A stretch of DNA of 59,389 nt from Nemertoderma westbladi (taxonomy: Eukaryota > Xenacoelomorpha > Nemertodermatida > Nemertodermatidae). The notes under the pieces are model-generated. The model was not told where the DNA came from, made no database searches, and was given only the letters and a program-made list of their open reading frames with translations. Location of the stretch: NCBI GenBank assembly GCA_032718475.1, contig JAUCBJ010004525.1, positions 1 through 59,389 on the forward strand, in the 5' to 3' direction. Positions 11,172-23,037 of the stretch are shown piece after piece; position 1 is the first letter of the stretch, and every line of letters begins with the position of its first letter. A program made the translations under genes and the position numbers.

Positions 11172-11581
11172 TGGAGTGAGATATGAGGCCCATCACCCAT
11201 ATCTACTCTGGCGCACATGACCCACCATTGGCTGCTGCAGCTCATCTGCTGGGTCATGCCCTGTACCCTTGCTGCCAGGTGCAGGTCGCAGTGAAGTGCT
11301 CTCAGAGTGGACATGAGAACACTCTGCTCCTGACCAGCCATTGGTAGATCACCTTCTGCCTGGTCAGGCCATATACCCCTGCAGCCAAGTATATGGGTCC
11401 TTAATCCAGGACCAAGGGCGTCCTTATCCCAGAACGAAGGGGGTCCTAGTTACAGGACCAGATTTGCCCTAGTAAGAGGGTCTATGCAGCTACAGGTGGC
11501 ACCTCCTTTATGCTGCATGGAGGTGGCAAGTTTTCTTGATCAATGACCAAGAATACCTGACCTGACCTGATCTCAATTTGC

Positions 11582-12246
11582 AGTTTCAATGCAGTAGGCC
11601 TACATAATTATTAATAATAGGCCTACAGTCAATCGTCATGTGGCAATAAAAATGCGCCATATGTAAAATTATTATACATAAAAAAATACAAATACTTGTA
11701 TTGTGAAAAATAGGCCACATCTTCAAAACTACTGACAATTTGGTCTTAAAAAATGCCTCTACAACTTAATAGACCACTGCCGTTCCTATGAGACCAAAAT
11801 GAGTCACATAGCACCACTGAATACCTAAAACACCTATAATGAGAATGAAATACATTCCAATAACATCGCAAAACATTATGATAATTTCAGAAAAAAAGGC
11901 ATGCACCTCAGAAATAATAACCTTTTTACAGTTTTAGTCTCACCTACCCCAACTAAATCAATGATTGCGCTTCTAACAAGCTACAGTATAAATCGTCCTC
12001 ATACGACCACCCGCTGTGTTTCTAGTGGCAAAACGTCCTATCGCGACCTTACTGATGATAGTGATTGTAATGGGATAACTTTGGTGGCGTTGAGCACCGG
12101 GTAGACTTCAACTAAATTAAAAAAAATTTCACAGCATATTTTTTTCACCATTTTGTCATATTTTTTCATGTATCTGTAAGTCAAGTGAATTAAATGCCTT
12201 CGTAATTGAATGGACTGTCCAGGATTCGGATGTCGCGTAGCGTAGC
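11582..12246. other. AT-rich stretch, nothing recognised
   Basis: No gene, element end or RNA was recognised between the LINE target duplication and the MITE at 12251. Confidence 0.4.
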
Positions 12247-12250
12247 TTAA

Positions 12251-12972
12251 GGGGGGGTACACCTCATTTTCGGACAACTCGTCGATTTATCACTCAACGT
12301 TTTAAAATTGTTTGGTTTTGGCTAAACTTTGGCATATAGGTGCCTAAGATGCTATTCTACATGACAGGTTAGAAAATTTTCGCTATTTAATATTAGTTAA
12401 TACTAGTTAACAACAAAAAAAACTTGGTTGCGCTTAAAACCCTAAGGCTTTTACAGTTTTGAATCTAGTCACATGAAAGTTTTTTTATATGATAGATCTA
12501 AGATGGGGCAACATAACTATCAGGCGAAATTTTGTGAAAATAATTTTGCACCGCTAGGTGGCGCTGCAAATTTATGCCTAATTTTTAGGTTTGTTATAAA
12601 TAGTATTAAATTTTATTAACAAATAATTTCGAAAAGTTGTCTGATACTTTTATGCAGGGTGGCTATGTAGACACCCACAGAAAGTTTCAGACTAATTGCT
12701 AAAAAATTGTAGAAGTAGTAGGGTTTTGAAGTAGACAATTTCATAAAAAAAAATATTTGGAGATAATCGACCTTTCATTATACATAGTAATAGTAATTTC
12801 AATAGGAATCCCTAAATGGAAATTGTTATAACTTAAAAACTAAAAGAGCTATTAAATAGCGGTTTTCAGATTTGGAAACACCATTCAATGGTGCATTATA
12901 ATAGATCATAAAAAAATTTCGACATATTTTTGACCAAAATGGTGTACCCCCCCCCCCCCCCCCCCCCCCCCC
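12251..12972. mobile_element. MITE with GGGGGGGTACACC termini and TTAA flanks
   Basis: The left end reads TTAA-GGGGGGGTACACCTCATTTT (TTAA at 12247-12250). The right end reads AAAATGGTGTACC(C)n-TTAA (TTAA at 12973-12976). TTAA duplications are the hallmark of piggyBac-type elements. The element is about 722 bp and non-coding. The poly-C run at the right end has expanded to over 20 bases. Assignment to piggyBac is inferred from the flanks only. Confidence 0.75.
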
Positions 12973-12976
12973 TTAA

Positions 12977-13740
12977 GTGTCCTAAGGCCCTAAAGTAAAA
13001 AATTAAATTGTTCAGGAGAACCTATAAAAGATATGGAGAGATATAGGGCCTTTCTGCAGTAAAATATTGCCCAATAGTATTATTGGAATTCACTCTTCGT
13101 TTCATATTCATTTCGTAATAATCATCACTTTCCATCTCTATAGAATTATGAGCGTCTGTGTGTTTGTTTGTCACCTAAAGGCTTTCAAGCGGGAATGGTT
13201 AATTCCCCATTCACTGACATATGCAGATTTAAGCCTGCTTTAGCGAATATTACATTTTATGCACTATTTAATTTTTAATCAATAAATAACCAGACATCTT
13301 TATTAAACACTCGAATAAAACGGACACAGCAAATCAACCTATGATATTTTTACACAGCCTGAATTTAATCCCCCCCCCCCCCTTCTTAAATAAATTAATA
13401 ACCGAAATAAGAACCGAAATAATTGATACATTTCTTTGTATAGTTGACCACAAATTATTACTGCTTTACTGTTTTATTTGCTTTTATGTCACATCAGCAC
13501 ATCATAATACTGTGAAACTCAGCTACAAACTCTTTTCACCTGCCTTTATAAACCACTAAGATAGGCCCACAATAATATGCTGGTAACCCGCCCGCGAGGG
13601 CTGGTATTCCAGCTAGTTGGTTAAAATGATCAAATCTTCACCAGCTGATAAAGCATGTCTTAAAGTGTGGAATTCTATAAAAAAGTAAATCCGACAAATA
13701 TAGACTTAGGGCCTTATGAAACCTAAGCTACGATAGAATA
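12977..13740. other. AT-rich stretch with a poly-C run
   Basis: No gene recognised. A C-run of about 12 lies near 13371. One 72-codon frame in this region has no supporting features. Confidence 0.4.
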
Positions 13741-13744
13741 AAAA

Positions 13745-14225
13745 TGGAAACTTAAGGTTCGAATCTGTAAAGCAGCATCTCTTCAGTAGTATTAGAGTCC
13801 ATGCTGGGGCTGGGGGTCGAACTGCTGGAGACACCAAATATCTGGATTGCACGTACAAAATAATGCTACGCCGCGTTGATTGACTCAAGTACAATGCGCG
13901 TATACATCTTTCCAACAAGTAATTGAAAGTGTCTCATTAACCCCCCCCCCCCCCCCCCCCTCCGTTTGATACTTAAACAAAGCCGCCTCCGCTTTGCAGG
14001 ACATTGCTTTCGGCGTGATGACCAGGCTGTACATAATCTAGTGCTTTGGCGGCCTCAGAGAAAATAAGCATGGCGGAGCGCCCATTACTTTCTTGAGACA
14101 CATCTTAAAGATCACTGGCTTAATGCGGATAATCTTGCGAGTCATGGTGGGGAGTTGTGGCGGCGCAATTTTCTCGACAAGCCACCGGAATAGCGTTCTT
14201 AATGAGGTCGCAGTGCAACATATGA
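13745..14225 (+). pseudogene. Degenerate 3' fragment of family-A LINE
   Basis: Starts near the AAACTTAAGGTTCG block and ends near AATAGCGTTCTTAATGAGG. It shares GTCCATGCTGGGGCT, AATGCTACGCCGCGTT and CCGCTTTGCAGGACATTGCTTTCGGCG with the family, but the frame is broken throughout. At about 13940 the CCCCC of the family consensus is replaced by a C-run of about 21. Confidence 0.88.
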
Positions 14226-14229
14226 GACA

Positions 14230-14679
14230 ATGGCGCACACATTTATTTGCGCCTTGCGGTATATTTATTTATATGCTGTTCGTCGGAATGATTTGGACAA
14301 ATTTGCACAATGATTTGCACAAATAATTTAATTTTTTGCTCACAATTTAGAATGTCGTCCCCATGGTTTCCAAACAAGGACATTTAAATTAAAAAAAAGT
14401 TTTTTCAATCCACCTTAAGTATAGACATTTGGCAACCTTGACAGATGCACTACACAGCGCAATTAGTTGTTTGTCCTTAACTTGGTCTTTTAAGCAAAAA
14501 GCTGAGAAAATTATAGCCCCCCCCCCCCCCAGCTGAGTATCATCTGAATATAAATATAGCGGCGTTACATTAAACTCAATTATATTATAATATATCCAAG
14601 TGGTATATACCGGTAGTAGAAGAGCACCTTAAACGCAACAAATACCACAACGAGTTCCGACCCACAAATAAAACAACAC
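14230..14679. other. Region 3' of eRF1
   Basis: Short AT-rich stretch downstream of the eRF1 stop, with a C-run at about 14516. Read on the minus strand, an AATAAA-type signal occurs only near 14265, about 400 bases past the stop. The true 3' end is not evident. Confidence 0.35.
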
Positions 14680-15101
14680 CTAATCGTAGTCGCTCAGATC
14701 CACGTCGGATAACTGATTATCGTACTCCTCCATAACCTGGAAGTCTAGTCTGTACCGGAGGAGACCCCCGATGCCGCCGAAGCCCTTGACGAACTGGGCC
14801 CCCTCCTGGGACCGGTCCGTGATGATCTCCAAGGTCGCCCCGAACCTCTTGTAGTTGTTCGCAAACCACTCGAGTAGCGGCATGGAGTCCACTATCTCCA
14901 ACTCAACCCCCGACTCGCTGTCTATAAAGTTGGTTCGAACTTTCTCTTCGTCTGGGTTCAGGTGTTTCACAGCGTCCACGTCGGCTTGATGGTTCCGCAG
15001 TACGAACCTCGTTATCTCCAGGTTCTCCCACACGATTAGAGTGTCCACGGCTCCCGATTCTAAACCTTTTAGAGTATCCGCCACGCCGAAACAATACTTC
15101 C
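14680..15101 (-). CDS. ETF1: eRF1 (translation termination factor), exon 2: rest of the C domain
   Basis: This exon encodes the rest of eRF1 from the [20 protein letters not shown] segment to a TAG stop at 14680-14682. The acceptor reads TTCATTTTCAG before GGAAGTATTG (exon first base 15101). Joined in phase 1 to exon 1 it restores ...DTG-K-YCFGV, exactly as in eRF1 of other animals. It carries the conserved [20 protein letters not shown] and [16 protein letters not shown] blocks of domain 3, which binds eRF3 and ABCE1, and ends in an acidic tail. Together both exons give 443 residues, close to the 437 of the human protein. Confidence 0.97.
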
Positions 15102-15196
15102 CTGAAAATGAACAGCCAATCTCGTTTATTATTTCATATCGTAAAAAAAAAACAATAAAATAATCTTAAAAATAAATAAAATCATCTGCACGATCT

Positions 15197-15886
15197 GTGA
15201 GTAAAAACTTACAGGCTGGTGTAAAAGTGATAAATAAAGCGTGGCCATCATGTTGTATATCAATTTCCGCTATACTGTGTCGAAAGGATAAGGAAATTTA
15301 TTTCGCTAACCAATTGATCGAGGACATGTGTTGGGACAACGACTGTAAGTTTATAAAACATTCTAATATAACGCATATAAATCTGTATGATGATAAACAC
15401 ATCCATCATAAAGATATTGGATTATTGGTGAGAAACATAATTAATATCGTGAGACCCGTATCAGCAACCATTGCGGGACCTGGGCAACGTCCGGGCTACG
15501 GCCAACCTGGGCCTTGGAAACGGCCGCAATACGGTCTGTCGGGGCCCTGGCAACGCCCGAACTACGGCCAATCGGGGCCCTGGCAACGCCCACCTACAAC
15601 ACGTCCGCCAGTATCAGCTCCAGCTCCAAACTCTGAACCTACTGCGTCAGGATACTCTCCTCATCAACCAGCGGCTACCTCTCCCGCAATGAAGCGTGCG
15701 ATACAGAACCATGACTATAATACCGGCATCGGCATGGTTCCACCGCGCTATTGGGGAGGTTTCCACGATTCGTTCCATACTGCTCCCTCGTCTAGTAGTA
15801 CCTACAAACATCCGGGTAACGTGAATACACCCTCCAGAGGCGTGATAGGCGCCCTTATCAATTTTCTGAACGCGATAGATACTTAA
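15197..15886 (+). CDS. Unrecognised Pro/Gly-rich protein frame inside the eRF1 intron
   Basis: Open frame of 229 codons on the strand opposite eRF1. Its first codon is GTG; the first in-frame ATG is at 15326 (residue 44), so either translation starts there (186 residues) or an upstream exon is spliced on. The middle has about four copies of a Gly-Pro-Trp-Gln-Arg-Pro type repeat of about 13 residues (GPWQRPNYGQS and relatives). A Ser/Thr/Pro-rich tail ends in a short hydrophobic segment. It is more GC-rich than its surroundings, which favours real or formerly real coding. No family recognised; a structural protein of an integrated element is one possibility. Confidence 0.45.
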   Translation: MSKNLQAGVKVINKAWPSCCISISAILCRKDKEIYFANQLIEDMCWDNDCKFIKHSNITHINLYDDKHIHHKDIGLLVRNIINIVRPVSATIAGPGQRPGYGQPGPWKRPQYGLSGPWQRPNYGQSGPWQRPPTTRPPVSAPAPNSEPTASGYSPHQPAATSPAMKRAIQNHDYNTGIGMVPPRYWGGFHDSFHTAPSSSSTYKHPGNVNTPSRGVIGALINFLNAIDT

Positions 15887-16002
15887 CTATGCCAACCCCA
15901 TCCCCATATGGATCTATAAAATTTTATCAAATTTTATTGTTTCTGAAACATATTGACTTTTAATGCACGTTCACATTGTATTCGTTTTTATTCTTTGTTA
16001 CC

Positions 16003-16545
16003 ATGTGTAACACACTATGTTCTGATAAACATTCGATCCCAACTGCATTAGAGGCCAATAATACCGCCCATAACCATTATAAAAGTATGCACCAAATCAA
16101 TTTTAATTTTAATTTTAATATCATAGGAACTTGTACGTATTATGATTTTAATATACAGAATATAAATATATGTGACAATTTTACTAATTTACCAGTTACG
16201 TTCGTTATGTATAATATTGATGTTAAATCGAATAATATTGAACAGTCAGACTGGCTCGCTCCTAATTGTATATATGTCATCCAATTATTAACATATTATA
16301 TAAAACTTGTAATTTTCGAAAATACAATAACATTTTTGGTAATTATGTATTCTTTACTCACACTTAAATTACTACTAGTACGTCAGATAATACGTGTCTG
16401 CACTTTAGTATTATATTTGTTGATATTATTGATATTAACCACTTTATTATTCATATCGTATATATCAATACCATATATCTTGGTGTTGATAAATACGGTA
16501 CGAAAAGCTAAAAAATGCTATGAAAATACAGATATATATATATGA
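16003..16545 (+). CDS. Unrecognised membrane protein frame inside the eRF1 intron
   Basis: Open frame of 180 codons from the ATG at 16003; the frame extends nine codons upstream. The N-terminal half has several Asn residues in possible glycosylation sites. The C-terminal half has about three strongly hydrophobic segments (roughly residues 90-130 and 135-165) and a short basic tail with Arg-Lys-Ala-Lys-Lys. It follows the frame at 15197-15886 by about 120 bases on the same strand, so the two could form a cassette. No family recognised. The very AT-rich composition weakens the call. Confidence 0.35.
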   Translation: MCNTLCSDKHSIPTALEANNTAHNHYKSMHQINFNFNFNIIGTCTYYDFNIQNINICDNFTNLPVTFVMYNIDVKSNNIEQSDWLAPNCIYVIQLLTYYIKLVIFENTITFLVIMYSLLTLKLLLVRQIIRVCTLVLYLLILLILTTLLFISYISIPYILVLINTVRKAKKCYENTDIYI

Positions 16546-17646
16546 TATATTTGGCTTCTGCTACACAAAATTGTTATAAACTTCTTTATATAATTTCTTT
16601 TGTTAATTTCAAAATATTTAAGCTATTACTCATTTTCTCTTAACTGGGGTTTTATGATAATAATTATTACTAGAACGCCATCAAGATGGCTTTAAACGAA
16701 CCTGTCTTACACAGACTCCAAGAAACAGATGGGATTGGAAGATGCAAACCAAGAATGACTTGCATCAACCAAAAAACTGCCTCCCATCTAATGTAATACA
16801 CATTCGCCTAGGCAAACAAATCATAATCACAATTACTACGATGATGTGTGAAATGGTATCCATATCCGCAACCTGAGAAACGGCCCAAAAGAGCAGTTTA
16901 TTCTGCGGAGGGGTCTTTTCTGTATTAGATAAATAAAATAAAGAACACTATAATTACAGTATTTATACCTGATACATTCTCAGTTAGCCTAATAAAAACA
17001 TCGGAGCAACCAATATAATGTACATGTACAAAATCCTATGAAAGTTTGTGAAATGTTCCCTTAAGTCTACCCAACAGCCGTTGGTACCCGACTGGCAGCC
17101 ACCCTGGTTCAGTTTTATGGTTTTGTTAGTTTAATCGACAGCTGTTGTAAACGTCCCAGATATACAAAACCTACTAAGCCTTTGCATTACAATTGAGCTT
17201 AGCCTAAGTTGATGACAGTATTATAACGATGACAATTAGGCCCTATAGATACATACGATATATAAATGATGTACTGCTTGACATTACACTAACTGGCTGA
17301 ATAGAGATAGAACTATAATAATACGTTTGGCATTCTGTCAGATTTCAGTAGTAAGTAACCTCATAATAATTGCTAAATATCAATCACCTGAAAAACATTT
17401 CAAGCAAGGGAGTTGTGGGTATTTAATTTCGCGTTCAATAATGTTGAAAATATGCAAATATTTCGAATATCGCACTTCGAATCGTTCCCAACTTTTTTAT
17501 TCAACAACTAGACAACAATTGATAAATACTTGCGTTTACAATTTTACAATGCATGCAAGTGGTTTCAAGCCATTTGGTGAACATACATAGTGACATAGTG
17601 ATATAGGTAAATATATATATCCATCGTGTTTTTGCCGGCCTCAGCT
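16546..17646. other. AT-rich stretch upstream of the LINE
   Basis: May include the 5' untranslated region of the LINE that follows; its 5' boundary could not be placed because no target duplication was found. An 87-codon frame at 17327-17590 has no recognisable content. Confidence 0.35.
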
Positions 17647-17650
17647 TTAG

Positions 17651-18910
17651 ACAAAAACTACCCAGTCTAAAGACAGGTTCGTTATTAAACTTCTGTTACA
17701 AAAATCTGGGGATATCCATCCTAATCCGGGGCCTAATTCCGGCACCAATAAACATAGAGTGACAAGGTCTACTAAATCAAAAAAGAAAGATAATACAGAT
17801 CATAAAATTAATAAGCATCTACAAAATAGCGAATCAATATTAGATATAAAAAATATGCTTATAAATACAGCCGATGACTTAACAATAATACATATTAATG
17901 CAAGAAGTTTAGTCAAACATGGAGACGAGTTGAAGGACATCCTGCTTGGGTCGAGAAACACCATCGTTTCTGTAACTGAAACTTGGTTGAAACGCCACCA
18001 CCCTTCTCAAATAATACGTATACCTGGTTTTGATATTTATAGACATGATAGGAAAAAGAAAAAAGGCGGGGGCATTTCAATGTACATACCAGATACGTAT
18101 AAATTCAAACAGCGCCCTGACATTCGAGACAATTCGAAATTAGAGACATTATGGGTACAAATAGACAACATATTAATATGTACTGTATATAAACCACCAA
18201 ATTTTAATAGCCATGATTTCATAAATGAAATAGAAACAGAGCTAGAAAATGCACTTTTATTAGAACCACATTCGAAGATATTAATTCAGGGGGATTGTAA
18301 TATAAATATATTAAAGGACACACCCATAAATAAGTTGTTCACCAATATGCTAGTTGAAAATGATATACATATATTAAACAAAACAAAACCGACCCGATAC
18401 ACTAAAAGATCACGCACATTAATTGACATTGCGGCTACTAATTTAAATTCAAACTTAATAAAATATCATGAAGTGTATAACTGTGACTTTTCCGATCACG
18501 AGTTTATAGCTACAATTATTTCAAAAGAAGCAATTAAATTAGAACCGAAAACGGTAGATAAAGAATATATTCAGTATCGTGATTTTTCAAAATTTAACGA
18601 ACAGCTATTTATAAATCTATTAATGGAAATTGACTGGTTTCCAATTTCTACTATGGTAGACATCGAACATCAAATGACTTACTTTGAACAAAGTATTGCA
18701 TTTCATCTAAACAATGTGGCACCGCTTAAATACAAATTACACTCAACACAAAGAAAATTATTACAAAACTGCAAATGGTCAAACGACTTGTTAGAAGTTC
18801 TTCGTAAAGAAAAATATATCTTATTATCTTATTTGCTAAATGGCGGGAAACTAACTTCGAAAACGATTTCAAGTTATTTAAAAAAGCCAGAAACAAGTTT
18901 AACAATCTAA
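17651..18910 (+). pseudogene. Family-B LINE ORF2, part 1: 2A-like motif and APE endonuclease
   Basis: The frame opens after a TAG at 17648-17650 and contains SGDIHPNPGP at about 17705-17734. This resembles the 2A and 2A-like signals known at the N-terminus of some APE-type LINE proteins, where the ribosome skips a peptide bond before the final Pro; the usual Glu is His here. APE endonuclease motifs follow: HINARSLVKH, the catalytic Glu in TETWL, GGGISMYI, TVYKPPN, the GDCNINIL box, and SDHEFI near the C-terminal end. There is no ATG before the 2A-like motif. The frame shifts in an A-rich run at about 18876-18885 and terminates at 18910. Confidence 0.85.
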
Positions 18911-20793
18911 ATAAAAAATTAAAAAACCAATATGTCAATAACACATATGCAACATGCACTACAAGTAAGGGGCGGTGGAAAGTAATAAATCAAATACTAA
19001 ATAAATCAACTGAAAGAAATAATATATCAGAAATCAAATACAAGGGAATATTTTATACAGATCCAACAGAAATTGCGCGGGTATTTAATGAAGTCTACAT
19101 AGACATAGGGGATTTTACAAAGGCAAACAACATATTTAGTGAAATCCAAAACCATCAAAAACCAATGCAATCATCGCCAAACAATGGGCCCTCCTTTAGT
19201 TTCAATACTGTTACATCACTACAAATGTATGAAATAATTAATAAGCTAAATGTCTCAAAGTCATCTGGACCTTCTGATATTCCAATTAAAATATTCAAAT
19301 TAATGTCACCACACATATGTGAACCCCTCACAGCTATCTTTAATAATTGTATAACACAATCAAAATTTCCTAGCTCATTAAAAATATCACAAATAACACC
19401 AATATATAAAAAGGAGAACCATCTAGACCCAGCTAACTACAGACCTATAGCAGTTACTCAACCAATAGCAAAAATATTCGAACGTCATTTAGTTAATCAA
19501 ATTAATACATATTTGTATCAAAATAACCTACTAAATCCATACCAGTTCGGCTTTCGAAAGAAATATTCTACAGTAGACGCCATTACGTACGCTACGGAGC
19601 AGTGGAGAGCTGAACTCAACCAGGGTAAGTATGTTGCCGTGGCGTTCCTCGACCTCAGCAAGGCCTTTAACTCTCTCAGACACGATACTTTACTAAAAGA
19701 GCTCGATTCATTAGGATTTAATTCAACGGCTTTAAAATTAATTAAAAATTACCTCTCAGACCGCAAACAGAAAGTTAAAATCGGAAACATTTCTTCGACA
19801 TATTTGACCGAAAAAAGGGGTGTCCCTCAAGGTACCCTAATGGGGCCTTTAATGTACACACTCTATACTAACACTATGCCATCTCTAGTAACTAAAAATA
19901 CGTCCATGGTACAATACGCTGACGACACAGCCATATATATATCAGGAAAAGATCCGGTCTACTTAGCAAGCGAATTAAAAAACATCATACATAATATTTC
20001 AAACATTTTCCAGGCATACAGTCTTCAAGTTAATCCAGATAAAACAGAACTTTTACTTCTACATCCACATAAAAATATAGACAATAATATTCCAAAAATA
20101 AAAATTAAATTAAACAAAGAATGTATAATAGAACAATCGACTAGCGTACGATATTTAGGTATAAAAATAGACAATAAATTAGAATGGAAAGACCAGATTG
20201 ATTCAGTTATTAGTAAAATGGGTATGGCAATTTCGGGTCTAAGAAAAATTAAAGGGCAATTACCACTAAAAACGAAAATTACTTTATATAAAGCATTGGT
20301 TTTACCATACCATAATTATTGTTGCCAGCTGCTGTTATCTTTACACAACGAATATGGACACAAAAAAATACTGTACCGTTTGGAAAAAATGCAGAACTTA
20401 GCACTACGTTGCATATTTAGCAAAAAACCAAAAGATTGTTCTGCTACCGAACTTCGCACAAAAGCTAAAATTCCAACTCTTTATGCATCTCGCGAATACT
20501 ACGGCATCACCTTTTTACACAAATATTTACTAGGAATAGCAGAACCATTCAAACATCTCGACCTACCATTCTTAAAAAATGAAAACAAACAAATAAACCC
20601 ACGAACATTTAAAATTAAAATGCCAAAAACTAAAAATTATTACGGTCATACATAATTATCATATAAATTAATACAAATGTGGAATGAACTACCACGGGCA
20701 GTAACTTCCCAATACCAACACTTGAAAGAATTTAATGCAACCCTAAAAAAACATTACCTAACTCAGTACCACCGGGATGATACAACATAACGC
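18891..20793 (+). pseudogene. Family-B LINE ORF2, part 2: reverse transcriptase
   Basis: It continues the protein in a second frame from the segment ARNKFNNLNKK. RT blocks: KSSGPSDIPIKIFK, PIYKKENHLDPANYRPIAV, NPYQFGFRKKYSTVDA, the first catalytic Asp in FLDLSKAFNSLRHD, RGVPQGTLMGPLMY, and the catalytic YADD in MVQYADDTAIY. The frame reaches a TAA at 20653-20655. The same frame continues beyond with SYKLIQMWNELPRAV, a conserved end of this superfamily, until about 20790. The internal stop therefore cuts about 45 residues from the protein. Confidence 0.9.
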
Positions 20794-21075
20794 AAAAAAC
20801 AATTACCTTTTTTTCATAGCATCTCGTAAATTGTGTACACTCAGTGATTCATATATTATAATATAATTTGTGCAATATCTAGCTAGGGTTGTAGTACCCC
20901 ATACATACTGTAGAACCCAACATTAAATGTCTGGGCGGGCCAGTCTGACGTATATTCATTATTACCAGTTACCTTGTGTAACTGCCTGTTTTTGTGCAAT
21001 TATTGCTAATGATTACACAATGCAGTTTGAATATGAAAAAAAAAAAAAAAAAAAAAAAAAAATAATAATAATAGT

Positions 21076-21744
21076 TAAATTTCATAACCCCATAATATCT
21101 TGGGGGTTCCACTGCGGAACTATTAACTGACATACTGAGTCGGCAATTAAGCAGCATTTTATTGCATTCCAGTCAGAGGAATCATAATTCACGATCGAGA
21201 GTAGCGAGTGAGGGTAATGATAGAACGATGACGTGAAAGCATTACAGGACCGGTCGGTAAAACTAATTGACTAATTTATTGCATTTCGATATCTTGACTC
21301 CAATCAATTCGAGTACAAATTAACAACATTTAACAACATGCTGTTTTTTACTATTTCTTTTAAATACTAAGTTAGTTCCTCCCAAATTTTTAAAAATATT
21401 TGTACACATGTAAAATACACAACATGTTTAGTGAGGAACAATTTGCAAAAAAACTGAAAAACAGGCCGTGCTGGCTGGTCTAGTATAAAAGAAATTACAT
21501 TGTTATTTTATAAGTAGCTCTGGTTGGCTTTATTACCCGAGTGTATTTTACGTAGCGAGCGAGCGAAGCGATGGAGGTTTACGTATGTTTATTTAGTCGT
21601 TATTCAAATTTAATGGAACTGTCACAAGTAAACCAAGAGCAATAATATAAAAGGGTCATAATGCATTTCATACATTGGTGTACGTATTTTTTTTTACATT
21701 ATGTCAACTTATCGGAGTTCTGAATTAATTCTATTTATCTCGGG
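21076..21744. other. AT-rich intronic stretch
   Basis: No gene seen between the LINE tail and the outer end of the 28-bp array. Confidence 0.4.
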
Positions 21745-21776
21745 TGGGATATCGCATAACTTACCAGTATCCTGGG
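21745..21776 (-). repeat. Outer edge of the 28-bp array, separated by the hAT insertion
   Basis: Contains GGGATATCGCATAACTTACC and ends with ATCCTGGG, the left target duplication of the inserted element. The array resumes at 23038, so before the insertion this was the distal end of the array. Confidence 0.9.
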
Positions 21777-23037
21777 CAGGCTTCCACATAATTGGAAACC
21801 TTCCGGAAACCACAATTTTAAATTGAAAAACTTCGGAATTTTTAATTAAAATTGATTGATTCCAATGTCACAATCCCCTAGTTAAGTGTGAAAGAGAGCA
21901 ATATTGGGGGATGGTTGAGTAGGGCTGCAGCACTTTGTAAGCTGATTTGAATTATTATCTGATTAATTTATATCAATTTGAATGTTATTCTAATTAGATA
22001 CATAAGCTTTCGGACTTAAAAAAAGAATCCAAATAATAATAGATTTGTCAACTCCGAACTTCCCCTGTCCTACTGTAGCTTCTAAAGGGATTCGAATTTG
22101 TTATCTATAATAAATAAATTTTTCAACATTCTGATATTATTTTGTTATAGGGGGGATAAACAGGATAATGGAGTAAAATAAAACTACATTAAATTGCAAT
22201 ACTTCGGTATCCTTACGGATACCTTTATTTATTTAAAATTCTTACAGCCTCATAAAACATTTAAATCTACCTCCACCAATAAAAACCAATGGGTTACAAT
22301 ATCGAAGAATTATTTCAAGGGAAAATATGAATTCAGAGCTATGTTAATGTTAGAAATAAGTTGTGATCTCATAAATTAATTAGTGCTGCCCAAAGACCCT
22401 CCCAACATGAACAATAATAAGCCTAGTACGGGGCTGTGGGGGTGTCTATAGTAAATATAGGAACGTTACGGTTGAGTTATCGCAACAAGAGGCAGAGAGT
22501 AACAGGGAGATTTTAAGTCTGTTATGTGGATGTAAGAACTTTAAATAAATAAAATAGGCCTATATTTGCTTGATAAACGGTATCCGCAAGGATCATTTCG
22601 GTAACCGAAATATTGCAATTCCAATTAGTTTTATTTTAATCCATTGTCCTGTTTATATAGGACCCCTATAACAACTTAATATAATTGCATGGGTTTTAAA
22701 TGTCTTAAAGAAATTCTGACATCATATTGTTCAAAATATAAGATTAAACAATAAGATAGTAATTGATTGGAAATAAAATGATATTCCGAAGAATTTTTAA
22801 ATGACAGGGACATATATCGACTTTAAATTCAGAAATTTGGAGAATATGGCTTTTATTTTGTAAATTCGATCTTTTTTAAGGGTTTAAATTATTGTACTGC
22901 GCATAAATTCTATGCTTCGTCTCGAATTATCTTCACCTCTGGTTTTTTAAGAAGTCAAAAATCTCAACAATCTTCGGAATTTTTCAGAATCTTCCGGAAA
23001 CCTAGTTTCCGAGGTTTCCACATTTTGTGGAGCCCTG
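21777..23037. mobile_element. hAT-type non-autonomous foldback element
   Basis: The 8-bp target duplication ATCCTGGG lies at 21769-21776 and 23038-23045. The termini match as inverted repeats: CAGGCTTCCACATAATTGGA on the left and, reverse-complemented, CAGGGCTCCACAAAATGTGG on the right, both followed by AAACC. Inside is a second long inverted repeat (about 22130-22690, with ATAAACAGGATAATGGA and its complement), so much of the 1261-bp element could fold back. No transposase frame. The 8-bp duplication and CAGGG-type end are typical of hAT elements. Confidence 0.93.

Larger units (their letters stand above)
8424..11569 (-). mobile_element. Near full-length family-A LINE with internal endonuclease deletion
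   Basis: The target duplication ATCTCAATTTGC lies at 8412-8423 and 11570-11581. On the minus strand the element runs from a 5' region at about 11569 to the GCAGCATGCCGATCATAG tail at about 8424. Compared with the copy at about 48010-48825, which keeps the endonuclease start (QEHRI, GDFNASL), this copy jumps from the MRQGG residues straight to the end of the endonuclease (SSDHRLIV). Most of the APE domain is therefore deleted. It is the longest copy of the family here and still carries an intact RT frame. Confidence 0.92.
17651..21075 (+). mobile_element. CR1/L2-like (Jockey-superfamily) LINE, family B
   Basis: It contains a 2A-like motif, an APE endonuclease, an RT with a YADD box, a 3' untranslated region and a tail of about 25 A followed by AATAATAATAAT (21038-21074). 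It lies antisense to eRF1. The coding region is broken by one frameshift (about 18876-18890) and one internal stop (20653-20655), so it is a recent but inactive copy. The 5' end is unplaced; 17651 is only the start of the open frame. Confidence 0.9.

Noticed and set aside
11045-11341. 98-codon minus-strand frame as an independent gene
   Set aside because: It lies inside the target duplications of the LINE at 8424-11569, so it belongs to that element's 5' region.
15197-15215. 18-base GTGAGT...TTACAG micro-intron at the head of the frame at 15197
   Set aside because: Far shorter than any known animal intron, and lacking a pyrimidine tract or branch site; likely chance.
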